64,000 nucleotides of DNA from Colimorpha_A sp900556615 (GCA_963598415.1 CAVBUH010000043.1:124001-188000); one strand, 5' to 3'; positions 36,673 to 45,691 are shown, counted from the first letter of the stretch. The notes: a model not told the origin generated them from the letters alone. Made by a program: numbers and translations.

Positions 36673-39075
36673 ATGAAGTACGATTTTAAAGTGTCAGATA
36701 AAAAATGGCAGGACAAATGGGAACGGGAAGGGATTTTTAAGGCGTCGGAGGATCATACAAAACCCAAATTCTATGCCCTTGTGGAATTTCCTTATCCGAG
36801 CGGCGCAGGTATGCACGTCGGACATATAAAGGCGTATTCCGGGCTTGAAGTTGTTTCCAGAAAGCGGCGTATGCAGGGCTATAACGTGCTTTTTCCGATC
36901 GGCTTTGACGCATATGGGCTTCCGACCGAGAACTATGCGATCAAGACAGGGATTCATCCGAGAAAAGTAACCGATATGAATATCGCAAGGTTTACTTCGC
37001 AGCTTAAAAGGGTGGGGTTTTCTTTCGATTGGTCGAGAGTGATCGATACAACAGAGGAAGGCTATTACAAATGGACGCAGTGGATATTCCGCAAGATGTT
37101 TGATGCGGGACTTGTTTTCCGTGCGAAAACACTTGTCAATTACTGCCCGAGCTGCAAAGTCGTTCTTTCCAATGAGGATTCTCAGGGAGGGAAGTGCGAT
37201 ATCTGTCACAGCGATATTGTTCAGAAATCAAAGGATGTATGGTATCTCCGCATTACCGAATATGCCGATAAGCTTCTTGAAGGGCTTGACAAGGTGGATT
37301 ATCTTCCAAATATCAGACTCCAGCAGGAAAATTGGATCGGACGCTCGGAGGGAGCCTTTGTCAATTTCGTTATTGACGGTACTGACGATGCTCTCCGCAT
37401 TTACACTACGCGCTGCGATACGATGTTCGGCGCTACCTTTATGGTAATTGCACCGGAGCATCCGATTATAGAGAAATACCGCGACAGAATTGTCAACATA
37501 GACGCGCTTGACGCATATAAGACGGAATGCGCGAAAAAAACCGAGTTTGAACGCACTCAGCTTGTTAAGGACAAGACAGGTGTAAGAATTGAAGGACTTC
37601 AGGCGGTCAACCCGGCAAACAGGAAAAAAATCCCGATATACATTTCGGATTATGTCATGATGGGATATGGCACAGGAGCGATCATGGCGGTACCTGCTCA
37701 CGATGAAAGAGACTATGATTTCGCAAAGAAATTCGGTATTGATATCATCGAGGTGATAAAGGGAGGAGACATTTCAAAGGAAGCCTATACCGGAGACGGA
37801 GAAATGATCAATTCTGGCTTCCTTGACGGTATTTCTACAAAAAAGGAAGCAATTGCAAAAATGCTTCAGTTTCTTAAAGAAAAGGGAATCGGTGAAAAGG
37901 GAATCCAATACAAGATGAAGGATTGGGCGTTCAACCGCCAACGCTATTGGGGAGAGCCGATACCAATCGTCCATTGCCCGAAATGCGGGATGGTCGGAGT
38001 GCCTTATGAGGAGCTTCCTCTCAGGCTTCCTGACGTTGAGAACTTTGCTCCTGGAGAAGGGGGCGAAAGCCCGCTTGCCAAAATAGATTCCTTTGTCAAC
38101 TGTACCTGTCCTCAATGCGGCGGCGCGGCTAAGAGGGAGACGGATACGATGCCTCAGTGGGCAGGCTCTTCATGGTATTTCCTCCGTTATACCGATCCGC
38201 ATAACGATAAAGAATTTGCGTCGAAAGAGGCGCTCGATTACTGGCTTCCGGTTGATTGGTACAACGGCGGAATGGAGCACGTTACCCGCCACCTGATCTA
38301 TTCCCGTTTCTGGCACCGTTTCCTTTATGATATCGGAGAGGTTCCGGTTGAGGAACCTTATGCAAAGCGTACCGCGCAGGGACTGATCCTCGGACCAGAC
38401 GGAGAAAAAATGTCCAAGTCAAAGGGAAATGTTGTAGATCCTAATGACGTAGTGGATGAGTTCGGAGCCGATGTCCTGAGAGTATATACGCTCTTTATGG
38501 GGGATTATGCCTCTGCGGCTCCGTGGAACGAGAGCAGTGTAAGAGGCTGCAAACGCTTTATCGACAGAACCGCATCTCTGACCGAGCTTGTGAAGGGAAG
38601 AGGAGTGACGCCGCAGCTTGAAACGATGTTCCATAAGACGGTAAAAAAGGTATCGCTTGATATTGAAGCGATGAAATTCAATACTGCAATTGCACAGCTT
38701 ATGACGCTTATTAACGAAATTTATGACTGCGGAAGCCTTACCAGAGACGAACTTGAAATTTTTATAAAGCTGCTTTCTCCCTTCGCTCCGCACATCTGTG
38801 AGGAGATTTGGGAAACTCTCGGAAATTTAGGTTTTGTATCGGTTGCCGCATGGCCTGAATGGGACGAAAGCAAGACCGTCGATGCTATGGTTGAATATGC
38901 CGTCCAGATTCTCGGTAAGCTCCGCGGAACAGTTACGGTTCCCGCCGACGCAGACCGTGTCTTAGTTCTCGAAACGGCTAAAAAATCAGAAAGGATCGCT
39001 CCGCTGCTTCAAGGAAAGCAGATTGTCAAAGAGATTTTTGTGCCGGGCAAGCTTGTCAACCTTGTGGTGAGATGA
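36673..39075 (+). CDS. leuS: Leucyl-tRNA synthetase
   Basis: The 800-residue class I synthetase charges tRNA-Leu. It begins with KWQDKWEREGIFKASED, then the HIGH-equivalent PYPSGAGMHVGHIKAYSG (about residue 40), a zinc-like module CPSCKVV...CDIC, the CP1 editing domain (TTRCDTMFGATFMVIAPEHP; GTGAIMAVPAHDERD), ARTAQ-like SSWYFLRYTDP and KMSKS in DGEKMSKSKGNVVDP. No T-box leader is seen in the short upstream gap, so it appears co-transcribed with rsfS. Confidence 0.97.
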   Translation: MKYDFKVSDKKWQDKWEREGIFKASEDHTKPKFYALVEFPYPSGAGMHVGHIKAYSGLEVVSRKRRMQGYNVLFPIGFDAYGLPTENYAIKTGIHPRKVTDMNIARFTSQLKRVGFSFDWSRVIDTTEEGYYKWTQWIFRKMFDAGLVFRAKTLVNYCPSCKVVLSNEDSQGGKCDICHSDIVQKSKDVWYLRITEYADKLLEGLDKVDYLPNIRLQQENWIGRSEGAFVNFVIDGTDDALRIYTTRCDTMFGATFMVIAPEHPIIEKYRDRIVNIDALDAYKTECAKKTEFERTQLVKDKTGVRIEGLQAVNPANRKKIPIYISDYVMMGYGTGAIMAVPAHDERDYDFAKKFGIDIIEVIKGGDISKEAYTGDGEMINSGFLDGISTKKEAIAKMLQFLKEKGIGEKGIQYKMKDWAFNRQRYWGEPIPIVHCPKCGMVGVPYEELPLRLPDVENFAPGEGGESPLAKIDSFVNCTCPQCGGAAKRETDTMPQWAGSSWYFLRYTDPHNDKEFASKEALDYWLPVDWYNGGMEHVTRHLIYSRFWHRFLYDIGEVPVEEPYAKRTAQGLILGPDGEKMSKSKGNVVDPNDVVDEFGADVLRVYTLFMGDYASAAPWNESSVRGCKRFIDRTASLTELVKGRGVTPQLETMFHKTVKKVSLDIEAMKFNTAIAQLMTLINEIYDCGSLTRDELEIFIKLLSPFAPHICEEIWETLGNLGFVSVAAWPEWDESKTVDAMVEYAVQILGKLRGTVTVPADADRVLVLETAKKSERIAPLLQGKQIVKEIFVPGKLVNLVVR

Positions 39076-39220
39076 GAATTTGTCTGACAATTTATAGGTG
39101 TGCAGAAAGGCTCCTTGTATTCCGAATGTCCGGAGCATTGTACAGAAATCAGAATGCTTCCGAAAAAAACGCGGATTCATACGGTTCGGATAAGTTTTTG
39201 CGAATAAAATAAAATTTATC

Positions 39221-39249
39221 TTGACATATTTGTTATAAAGTTGTATAAT
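39221..39249 (+). promoter_or_regulatory. Promoter of rpsU
   Basis: Consensus TTGACA (39221-39226) and TATAAT (39244-39249) with a 17-base spacer. Confidence 0.88.
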
Positions 39250-39305
39250 AGAAAAAGGAATTTGAAAAAATTCTCTTTGCTTACAGTGCGAAGGGAGGGA
39301 AAAAT

Positions 39306-39482
39306 ATGGCAGAAGTAAGAGTAAAAGAAAATGAGTCTCTCGACAGCGCTCTCCGCAGATTCAAGAGACAGTGCGCAAGATCCGGTGTTCTGGCTGAACT
39401 TCGCAAAAGAGAATGCTATGAAAAGCCCAGTGTAAAGCGCAAGAAAAAGTCCGAGGCGGCAAGAAAACGCAAGTATAAGTAA
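39306..39482 (+). CDS. rpsU: 30S ribosomal protein S21
   Basis: A 58-residue bS21: begins MAEVRVKENESLDSALRRFK and contains CARSGVLAELRKRECYEKPS followed by a lysine/arginine-rich tail. GGGAGG precedes the ATG. It is a single-gene unit with its own consensus promoter and strong terminator. Confidence 0.95.
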   Translation: MAEVRVKENESLDSALRRFKRQCARSGVLAELRKRECYEKPSVKRKKKSEAARKRKYK

Positions 39483-39497
39483 TTTTCAAAATAACTG

Positions 39498-39538
39498 CGC
39501 CCGATGAAACTATGGTTTCATCGGGCGTTGTTTTTTTT
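39498..39538 (+). terminator. Terminator of rpsU
   Basis: CGCCCGATGAAAC pairs perfectly with GTTTCATCGGGCG around TATG, followed by TTGTTTTTTTT. Confidence 0.93.
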
Positions 39539-39618
39539 GTTTGTTTTACCGATGTCTGCTTTTTCTGTTCTTTCGCGGGATATGTTGGGCGGCGCCCACT
39601 CTTACGGCATATTCCGGT

Positions 39619-40329
39619 TCAGTCGCTCCATGCGATAAGAATATCCGTATCAATTTGGGAGGAGTCGAATCGGAAATGCGCGGTAGGCTTTGCACGTCTG
39701 AACAGATCCTCCTCTCGGATCGGCTGACCTCCGTTGTGTATGATATAGGTTTGTCCTTTGAAGTTTCTTATGTCAGATACGATACCGATGTGTTGTCCGT
39801 TGCCGAAAAATACGATATCTCCGGGTTGCCATTCATCAATGTCATTGATATCGGTGGTAAGTTCTACTGCATATTCGCTGAAAAAATCATATAGATTTCC
39901 TACACGTCTAAAATCGATATTTTTATCCCGTGAAGACACATGAGTATAAGCATCGGGACGGTTACGGATATCCTGATCTACCATATCGCGCAGGGAATAT
40001 CCGGCGGTTTTAAAGGCGCGCCATACTACATCGGTGCAAACGCCTATGTGGTCGGGCGGATATCCTCCCGCGTAATAGCTTCCGTCGTAGGTCGGGTGAT
40101 TTTCCGCGTCCTTTTTTGCTCCGAGAAGAAAATCTTTATAATCGTCATTTCCATTTCCGTTGAAATCAACGGAAGAGATCGCTGTTTCTATTCCGAAATG
40201 CTCGGCATTAAAGGTTATCGACGGAATGATGCCGAAAAGATACAGTACGGCAAGTATTGCGGCAAGCAAAATCAAGCCAAGCACTGTAAGGAACAGTTTA
40301 TTTCTTCTTTTCCTGCATTTATGTCTCAT
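39619..40329 (-). CDS. DUF1287 family membrane-anchored protein
   Basis: A 236-residue protein with an N-terminal transmembrane helix (FLTVLGLILLAAILAVLYLFG) and an extracellular DUF1287 domain: GYPPDHIGVCTDVVWRAFKTAG, DFRRVGNLYDFF, WQPGDIVFFGNGQHIGIVSD and YIIHNGG. The cysteine and the two histidine positions resemble an NlpC/P60-type papain-like fold, so a wall-peptide hydrolase or amidase is plausible. GAGAGG precedes the start. Its promoter must lie near or in element A9. Confidence 0.85.
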   Translation of the reverse strand: MRHKCRKRRNKLFLTVLGLILLAAILAVLYLFGIIPSITFNAEHFGIETAISSVDFNGNGNDDYKDFLLGAKKDAENHPTYDGSYYAGGYPPDHIGVCTDVVWRAFKTAGYSLRDMVDQDIRNRPDAYTHVSSRDKNIDFRRVGNLYDFFSEYAVELTTDINDIDEWQPGDIVFFGNGQHIGIVSDIRNFKGQTYIIHNGGQPIREEDLFRRAKPTAHFRFDSSQIDTDILIAWSD

Positions 40330-40374
40330 ATAAAACCTCTCTTCGGATCGATTTTAAAAGCAGATAAAATTATT

Positions 40375-40529
40375 TTAAGGCAATACCGTAGGTTATGATG
40401 GTGCAGATGCAGTCCTATTTTTCGTCAGACGATACCAATTGAGGAGGAAAGGAGTGACTCCTCTGTCGGCAAAATTGTCCCGCAGATCATCATCAAGTCG
40501 CAAGCCGTGATCCCGGCGGTATTGCCTAA
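40375..40529 (+). repeat. Element A copy 9 (shortened)
   Basis: Ends TTAAGGCAATACCG and GGCGGTATTGCCTAA; alternative left arm with GGTGCAGATGCAGTCC. About 25 bases shorter than full copies. Element D1 begins at its right end. Confidence 0.85.
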
Positions 40530-40690
40530 AAAACCTTGCACGTAGGTGTTGCGTTTTCATGAAACGCAACACTCAGCAGTTCATCAAGGAATATCTGCCC
40601 CATAAAAAACAGCAGTATATTGATGTTTTTATATGGGGGGCTTTGCCGCACCAATAATTCGCCATGCGAATTAACCAGCAGACATTAATT
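40530..40690 (+). repeat. Element D copy 1
   Basis: Contains hairpin GTTGCGTTTCATG-like (GTTGCG...CGCAAC), CCCCAT/ATGGGG pairing with interior TATTGATG, and ATTCGCCATGCGAAT. Matches 42554-42718 across its whole length. Confidence 0.75.
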
Positions 40691-40796
40691 ATACCTTTTG
40701 TAAAAAACTTTGTCAAGCATTAAGGTAAGTAAGTTGGTGTGAGTATTTTATTTCTGTGAGAGAAGAAGAAAATTTCAGCAGAGGTATTTTACTTTA

Positions 40797-40961
40797 TTAG
40801 GGAATCACTGTATAAACCGTCAACGGATCTCTCCGGTTGATTCTTTGTCCGGCATCATTAAAAAAACTTGAAATTTTAATCATATTCCTGCATTTTTTGC
40901 CTTGCTGTTCAAAAAATCATCTTGGAAATCTGCATAGCCGATTTAATCAGCTATTCCTTAG
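40797..40961 (-). repeat. Element B copy 3
   Basis: Runs from TTAGGGAATCACTG to CAGCTATTCCTTAG with the family interior CATATTCCTGCATTTTTTGCC and CTGCATAGCCGATTTAATC. Confidence 0.85.
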
Positions 40962-41202
40962 TTTCGAAAGAAGGTTAGCTTCTGACGGTAAAAATGTGGG
41001 ACGGACGCGTCAGAATTAAAATTGAAAAAATATCCAGAGCTTTTTATTCTGATACGGTAGAAATATTGCAAAAGCTGTTGCTTCCCATAAAAGGCAATTT
41101 GTGAAGTTGTTTCAAAGTATAACGGCAAACAGTTTAAAGGAATCTATCACTGACGGCTTCTGTCGAACGGGAGCCATTTACAATAGATTTCAGAAAAAAA
41201 TG

Positions 41203-41275
41203 TCAATACCGCACAATTTGCAGATGACGTTTTGGTGTCGCATCTGCCCTGCCGGAGCCGGGCTGTATTGCCTTA
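41203..41275 (+). repeat. Truncated element A remnant
   Basis: CAATACCGCACAATTTGC at the left and GTATTGCCTTAG at the right, only 73 bases, with the centre deleted. The surrounding 40962-41202 and 41276-41460 show no supportable gene. Confidence 0.55.
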
Positions 41276-41470
41276 GTACCCAATTATTAGATATTATTTC
41301 CGTATGCAGATGTCAAAATGGTCATAATATGCATGTTTTCCACAAATTTGAGATTGATTTTTGTGTATAATGATGATATACTGTATATGTCAACGGATCA
41401 GCGAAGAGATATTTCAAACAATAGCTATGACGTTCACGCTGATACCGAGATTCATTATTAAAGAAAGGAA

Positions 41471-41489
41471 GCCTTTGCAGCGCAAAGGC
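41471..41489 (+). promoter_or_regulatory. Hairpin between Shine-Dalgarno and start codon of the LysM-CAP gene
   Basis: GCCTTTGC and GCAAAGGC form an 8-bp stem with an AGC loop, directly after AAAGGAA (41464-41470) and 12 bases before the ATG at 41502. Folding would bring the distant ribosome binding site near the start. Confidence 0.5.
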
Positions 41490-41501
41490 GCGGAAACTCA
41501 C

Positions 41502-42110
41502 ATGAAAAAGATGTTTGTAATGATTTTTGCTTGCTTGCTGATAGCAGGAAGTCTGTTTACAGGTGTATCTGCCGCCGGAACGACCTATACGGTTGTCAAG
41601 GGCGATTCACTTTGGAAAATTGCCGTAAAATATCAGATTGGCGTAAGTGAAATTATCGAGGCAAATCCTCAGTTTGAAAATCCGAATTTAATTTATCCGG
41701 GACAGCTTGTACATATTCCTGAGCTTGACACGTCCGTTTTGTCATATGAGCAGCAGGTTGTAGACCTTGTTAATGAAATTCGTCGCCAAAACGGTTTAAA
41801 CGAACTTACTTTGAATTGGGAGCTGAGCAGGGTTGCCCGATACAAATCGCAGGATATGTGCGACAACAAGTACTTTTCTCATACCAGTCCAACTTACGGT
41901 TCTCCCTTTACTATGATAAAGAATTTCGGACTGACTTACAGGACTGCCGGCGAAAATATTGCCATGGGATATAAAACGCCTCAAGCGGTAGTCGATGGCT
42001 GGATGAATTCAAGCGGGCACCGAGCAAACATTCTGAATTCTTCTTTTACGCAAATAGGTGTGGGATATGTAGCAAACGGTAACTATTGGACACAAATGTT
42101 TATCGGTTAA
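41502..42110 (+). CDS. Secreted LysM and CAP (SCP-like) domain protein
   Basis: The 202-residue protein has a signal peptide (FVMIFACLLIAGSLFTGVSAA), one LysM domain (TYTVVKGDSLWKIAVKYQIG ... NLIYPGQLVHIP) that binds glycan chains of the wall, and a CAP domain like YkwD: VVDLVNEIRRQNGLNELTLN, MCDNKYFSHTSPTYG, AGENIAMGYKTPQAVVDGW and SGHRANILNSSFTQIGVG. The CAP histidines and glutamates are present. The function of bacterial CAP proteins is unsettled. In-frame codons upstream are rejected because the signal peptide starts here. Confidence 0.9.
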   Translation: MKKMFVMIFACLLIAGSLFTGVSAAGTTYTVVKGDSLWKIAVKYQIGVSEIIEANPQFENPNLIYPGQLVHIPELDTSVLSYEQQVVDLVNEIRRQNGLNELTLNWELSRVARYKSQDMCDNKYFSHTSPTYGSPFTMIKNFGLTYRTAGENIAMGYKTPQAVVDGWMNSSGHRANILNSSFTQIGVGYVANGNYWTQMFIG

Positions 42111-42191
42111 ATTTATATAATGTCTACTGAACAAGTCATAAAAGCAGCCACCATGCGGTATTCTGAGCATTTTTGACTTGTCTGAGTGCAA

Positions 42192-42351
42192 AGAAAATCA
42201 CTGAATAAACCGTCAACGGATTTTTCCGGCTGATTGATTGCCCGGAATCGTTAAAAAATCTTGAAATATGAACCATATTCCTGCGTTTTTTGCCTTGTCG
42301 TTCATAAAATCATCTCGGAAATCTGCATAGCCGATTTATTCAGTGATTCCC
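42192..42351 (-). repeat. Element B copy 4
   Basis: AAAATCACTGAATAAACCG to TTTATTCAGTGATTCC, uninterrupted; useful as the empty-site comparison for B2. Confidence 0.85.
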
Positions 42352-42372
42352 AAGGTTTTTAAGTTAATTTAC

Positions 42373-42553
42373 TTAAGGCAATATCACACTGGGTTCACGG
42401 CTATCACCTTTGTTTCGTATATGCTTGCCTCTATTCCGTCATACTTCACCAATTTTGTCGGCTGAGGAGTTCTCTTGCCTCCTCAATTGGTATTGTCTGG
42501 CGAAAAATCCGGCGGCGCATCTGTACAGCAATCATTGTGTGGTATTGTCTTAA
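42373..42553 (-). repeat. Element A copy 10
   Basis: TTAAGGCAATATCACAC ... GTGGTATTGTCTTAA with reversed centre. Followed directly by element D2. Confidence 0.88.
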
Positions 42554-42718
42554 AAACCTTGCGCTTGGGTGTTGCGTTTTAATGCAACGCAACATTCAGT
42601 AGTTCATCAAGGAATGTCTGCCCCATATAATAACATCAATATACTGTTGTTTTTATATGGGGTGTGGCTTTGTCGCACCAATCATTCGCCAAGCGAATGA
42701 TTCAGTAGACATTATTTA
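42554..42718 (+). repeat. Element D copy 2
   Basis: Second copy of D: AACCTTGCG, GTTGCGTTTTAATGCAACGC hairpin, CCCCATATAA/TTATATGGGG pairing, and CATTCGCCAAGCGAATG. Confidence 0.75.
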
Positions 42719-42756
42719 TAATCCACAGTTTGTCGCGGTAAGCAAATGGTGATGTA

Positions 42757-42810
42757 AAGAAAAGGCATCCGATCATGAGCATAAAATGCTTTTGATTGAT
42801 GCCTTTTCTT
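42757..42810. terminator. Bidirectional terminator-like hairpin
   Basis: AAGAAAAGGCATC and GATGCCTTTTCTT are perfectly complementary over 13 bases; the 28-base loop contains a second GAGCAT/ATGCTT stem. Located between D2 and A11. Confidence 0.5.
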
Positions 42811-42841
42811 GTTTAAGAGCAGTCGTTATATCTCGCTGTAT

Positions 42842-43020
42842 TTAAGGAAACACCGCACAATGTATAGCTAACGCCTTTGTTGCGCATTTGCTTGCCTCTA
42901 TTCCGTCATACATCAGAAATTTCGTCGGCAGAGGAGTCACTCTTGCCTCCTCAATTGGTATTGTCTGACGAAAAATCCGGCGGCGCTACTGCAAACAAGC
43001 ATTGTGCGGTATTGCCTTAA
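42842..43020 (-). repeat. Element A copy 11
   Basis: Complete: TTAAGGAAACACCGC to GCGGTATTGCCTTAA, reverse orientation. Ends 28 bases from the DUF2130 stop. Confidence 0.92.
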
Positions 43021-43047
43021 AATGCAAAAAGAGAATTCACACTGGGG

Positions 43048-44322
43048 CTATGCTTTCTTGCCGTCTATTTCTGCAAACTTTGCCGCCATTGTCGGATTAC
43101 CTTTTGTTAATTTTTTAATTGTTAGATCTTCAGCCTTATTATTTGCCAATCTCAGATTATTTTCAGAGGAAAGTAAGGCTTCCTTTGTTTTTTGAAGATG
43201 ATCAATTGTTTTATCAATTTCATCAATCGCTTTCTGGAATTTTTCACTGGCTAATCTAAAATTTTTAGAAAACTTATCCTTGAAGTCATTTATATCCTCT
43301 TCAAAATGGGTAATATCAATATTTTGATTGCGAACCAATTCAAGCTCATGCTTATATTGCAAAGAATTCAATGCGGCATTTCGCAAGACGGTAATGATAG
43401 GGATAAAGAACTGAGGTCTTACAACATACATTTTAGGATACTTATAAGAAACATCCACAATTCCTGAATTGTAATACTCATTATTCGCTTCGAGCATGGT
43501 AACCAAAACTGCATACTCACAGTTTTTCTCTTTTCTATCTTTATCTAACTCTTTGAAAAAATCTTCATTTTTATGCTTTGTTGCGGTCGTATCCATTTCA
43601 TTCTTCATTTCAAACATAATCGAAATGAATTCTATGCCGTCATCGGATTCTCTGTAAATGAAATCGCCTTTGCTGCCTGTCTTGATATCATTATCTTTTT
43701 CAAAGTAGGCATCCCGAAACGCTGTTGCTCTTAACTTGTTAAATTCGGTTTCACAATACTGTTCCAAACTTTCGCCTATCATCTTGGTGGACTGTCGAAC
43801 CTTGAAATCTTTATAATATGCAATTTCATCATCTCGGCGTTTCATTTCCTCAGTGTGTTTTTCGCAAAGTGACTTTTCTTTCAATTCCCATTCGTTGTTC
43901 TTAAGTTTGATTTGATTTTTAAGCTCGAGGATAGTTGTTTCTTTTTGCTGCACCGCATTTTTAACCGCCAAATCCGTACTTGTTTTATTCAGTTCAAGTT
44001 CGCCTTTCAGTTTAGAAATCTCTAATTCCTTTTCTGCTAATTGTTTATCTTTTGCAGATGCGATTTTGTCAATTTCTAATTGAGCTTCTGCTTTTGCCAT
44101 TGTAAGCGTTGCCCGCAATTCAGATATTTCTTTGTCCTTTTGGGACTCCATCTCCGTTACTGCGATTTTAACTGCTGAATCTTTTTCAGCTTGATACACG
44201 CTTTGCCGATCTGATATTTCTTTTTCAAACTCTTTGTCTCGAACCTGCTTAACAATAGCTGCATAACCGGATTCATCAACCAGAAACACTTCTCCGCATT
44301 TCGGGCATTTTATTTCCTGCAT
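43048..44322 (-). CDS. DUF2130 family protein, possible nuclease fold
   Basis: The 424-residue protein begins with a zinc-knuckle-like CPKCGEVF, has a charged coiled coil from about residue 30 to 180, then a globular domain with FRDAYFEKDNDIKTGSKGDFIYRE and FISIMFEMKNEMDTT. The D...E-x-K spacing resembles PD-(D/E)XK nucleases; this is my inference, not an established activity. KHKNEDFFKELDKDRKEKNCEYAVLVT is characteristic of DUF2130. GGGAGG precedes the start. It is a lone gene bracketed by inverted A copies and more AT-rich than its neighbours, which suggests transfer. Confidence 0.85.
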   Translation of the reverse strand: MQEIKCPKCGEVFLVDESGYAAIVKQVRDKEFEKEISDRQSVYQAEKDSAVKIAVTEMESQKDKEISELRATLTMAKAEAQLEIDKIASAKDKQLAEKELEISKLKGELELNKTSTDLAVKNAVQQKETTILELKNQIKLKNNEWELKEKSLCEKHTEEMKRRDDEIAYYKDFKVRQSTKMIGESLEQYCETEFNKLRATAFRDAYFEKDNDIKTGSKGDFIYRESDDGIEFISIMFEMKNEMDTTATKHKNEDFFKELDKDRKEKNCEYAVLVTMLEANNEYYNSGIVDVSYKYPKMYVVRPQFFIPIITVLRNAALNSLQYKHELELVRNQNIDITHFEEDINDFKDKFSKNFRLASEKFQKAIDEIDKTIDHLQKTKEALLSSENNLRLANNKAEDLTIKKLTKGNPTMAAKFAEIDGKKA

Positions 44323-44355
44323 GAGCGATTACCTCCCTGTTGACTAAGTTTTTAT

Positions 44356-44526
44356 TTAATGCAATACTGCACATTGATTGCTGCACCGCCGGATTTTTCG
44401 TCAGACGATACCAATTGAGGAGACAAGAGTGGCCCCTCTGTCTATGAAATTGTGAAGTATGACAGAATAGATGCAAGCATATGCGCAGCAAAGGCATTAG
44501 CCGTGCACCCGGTAGTGTTGCCTTAA
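44356..44526 (+). repeat. Element A copy 12
   Basis: TTAATGCAATACTGC to GTGTTGCCTTAA, plus orientation, 33 bases upstream of the DUF2130 start. Confidence 0.85.
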
Positions 44527-44607
44527 CCATATTTCGGCGTTTTTTGTTTTGCCGTTCAAAAAATCATCTTGGAAAGCTACATAGCCGATTTATTCAGCGA
44601 TTCCGTT
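44527..44607. repeat. Partial element B copy 5
   Basis: CCATATTTCGGCG ... TTTATTCAGCGATTCCG, the same half of B that follows A3, beginning at the same base. Confidence 0.75.
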
Positions 44608-44720
44608 TGTAACAACGATAATTTGTCTTTTTTTCTGCGACATATAAATGGAATTAATTCATCAAAATCGGTCAATCGATATGGAACATTTGCTTTCTGC
44701 TGTATCGATTAAAAGCTTTA

Positions 44721-44880
44721 GGATATCTCTATAAATTCAATGTTCATAGACGGCAAAGAGATTTTTCGTCAGTTAAAACAAAAATTTCGCAGATAGCGTA
44801 TCCGTCTGTCAAGGATTTTTGTGACGAATGACGGAAAACAACTCGCTCAGGTTTTGGGTAGTGATTTTTTAGAGGTGCCC
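44721..44880 (-). repeat. Element C copy 2
   Basis: GGATATCTCTATAAATTC at the left and TTTTTTAGAGGTGCCC at the right; reverse complement orientation to C1 and C3. Confidence 0.85.
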
Positions 44881-44937
44881 TTTAGCGATCCGGAAGCTTT
44901 TTATCCGAAACTTACATTTATGTTGCCGTATTCCCTA

Positions 44938-45489
44938 TTAGTCCGCATTTTCACTTGCGCGCATAGCAAGAATCGTTTTTTCAAACAGCTTATCAAGCTC
45001 CCATCCGAGAAGCTCGGCTCCCCTGCGGATTACTTCTCTTGAACAACCGGCAGCAAATTTTTTATCCTTGAATTTCTTTTTCAGTGAGGAGATTTCAAGA
45101 TCGGAAACACTTTTTGAGGGGCGCATAATCGCCGCTGCACCGATAAGACCGGTCAGCTCATCGGTTGCAAACAATACTTTTTCCATTATATGTTCTGGCT
45201 TGATGTTAACACATATGCCGTATCCATGGCTTGCAACAGCATGAATCAGTTTCTCGTCGATGCCGCGCTCACGCATAATCTCCTGACATTTTACGCAGTG
45301 TTGATCCGGAAATTTTTCAAAATCAAGATCGTGCAAAAGTCCGGCGGCTTCCCAAAATTCCGCTTCCTCGCCGTATCCGAGTTCTATGGCAAACCACCTC
45401 ATCACATCTCCCATAATGCGGGCATGCTTAAGATGGAATTCTCCCTGATTGTACTCCTCCAGCAGTTTTACAGCTTCATTCTTTGTCAT
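44938..45489 (-). CDS. HD-domain phosphohydrolase
   Basis: A 183-residue HDIG-type protein: HLKHARIMGDVMRWFAIELG, AAGLLHDLDFEKFPDQHC (HD metal ligands), HAVASHGYGICVN and FATDELTGLIGAAAIMRP. Such proteins hydrolyse nucleotide or other phosphate esters; the substrate is unknown. The start ATG at 45487-45489 follows GAGG; a longer frame upstream runs into element C3. Inverted C copies flank the gene on both sides. Confidence 0.8.
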   Translation of the reverse strand: MTKNEAVKLLEEYNQGEFHLKHARIMGDVMRWFAIELGYGEEAEFWEAAGLLHDLDFEKFPDQHCVKCQEIMRERGIDEKLIHAVASHGYGICVNIKPEHIMEKVLFATDELTGLIGAAAIMRPSKSVSDLEISSLKKKFKDKKFAAGCSREVIRRGAELLGWELDKLFEKTILAMRASENAD

Positions 45490-45534
45490 AACTTTTATTA
45501 CCTCAAATTTGTATTCGCCTTTCTCGGTATGTAA

Positions 45535-45691
45535 GAGCACCCTAAAATTCACTGTCCCAATCCGCCTCGATCTGTTTTCCGTCATTCGTCACAAAAATCC
45601 TTGACAGAGGATACGCTGTCTGCGGAATTTTGGTTTAGCCTGACGAAAAAATCTCTTTGCTGTCTATGAACATTGCATTTTTAGAGATACC
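45535..45691 (+). repeat. Element C copy 3
   Basis: GAGCACCCTAAAATTC ... TTTTTAGAGATACC; plus orientation, best preserved copy with TCTGTTTTCCGTCATTCGTC and AGCCTGACGAAAAAATC. Confidence 0.85.

Noticed and set aside
40375..44607. CRISPR array or integron-like array in the repeat-rich region
   Set aside because: Repeats are long, in both orientations and irregularly spaced, and no cas or integrase gene is present.
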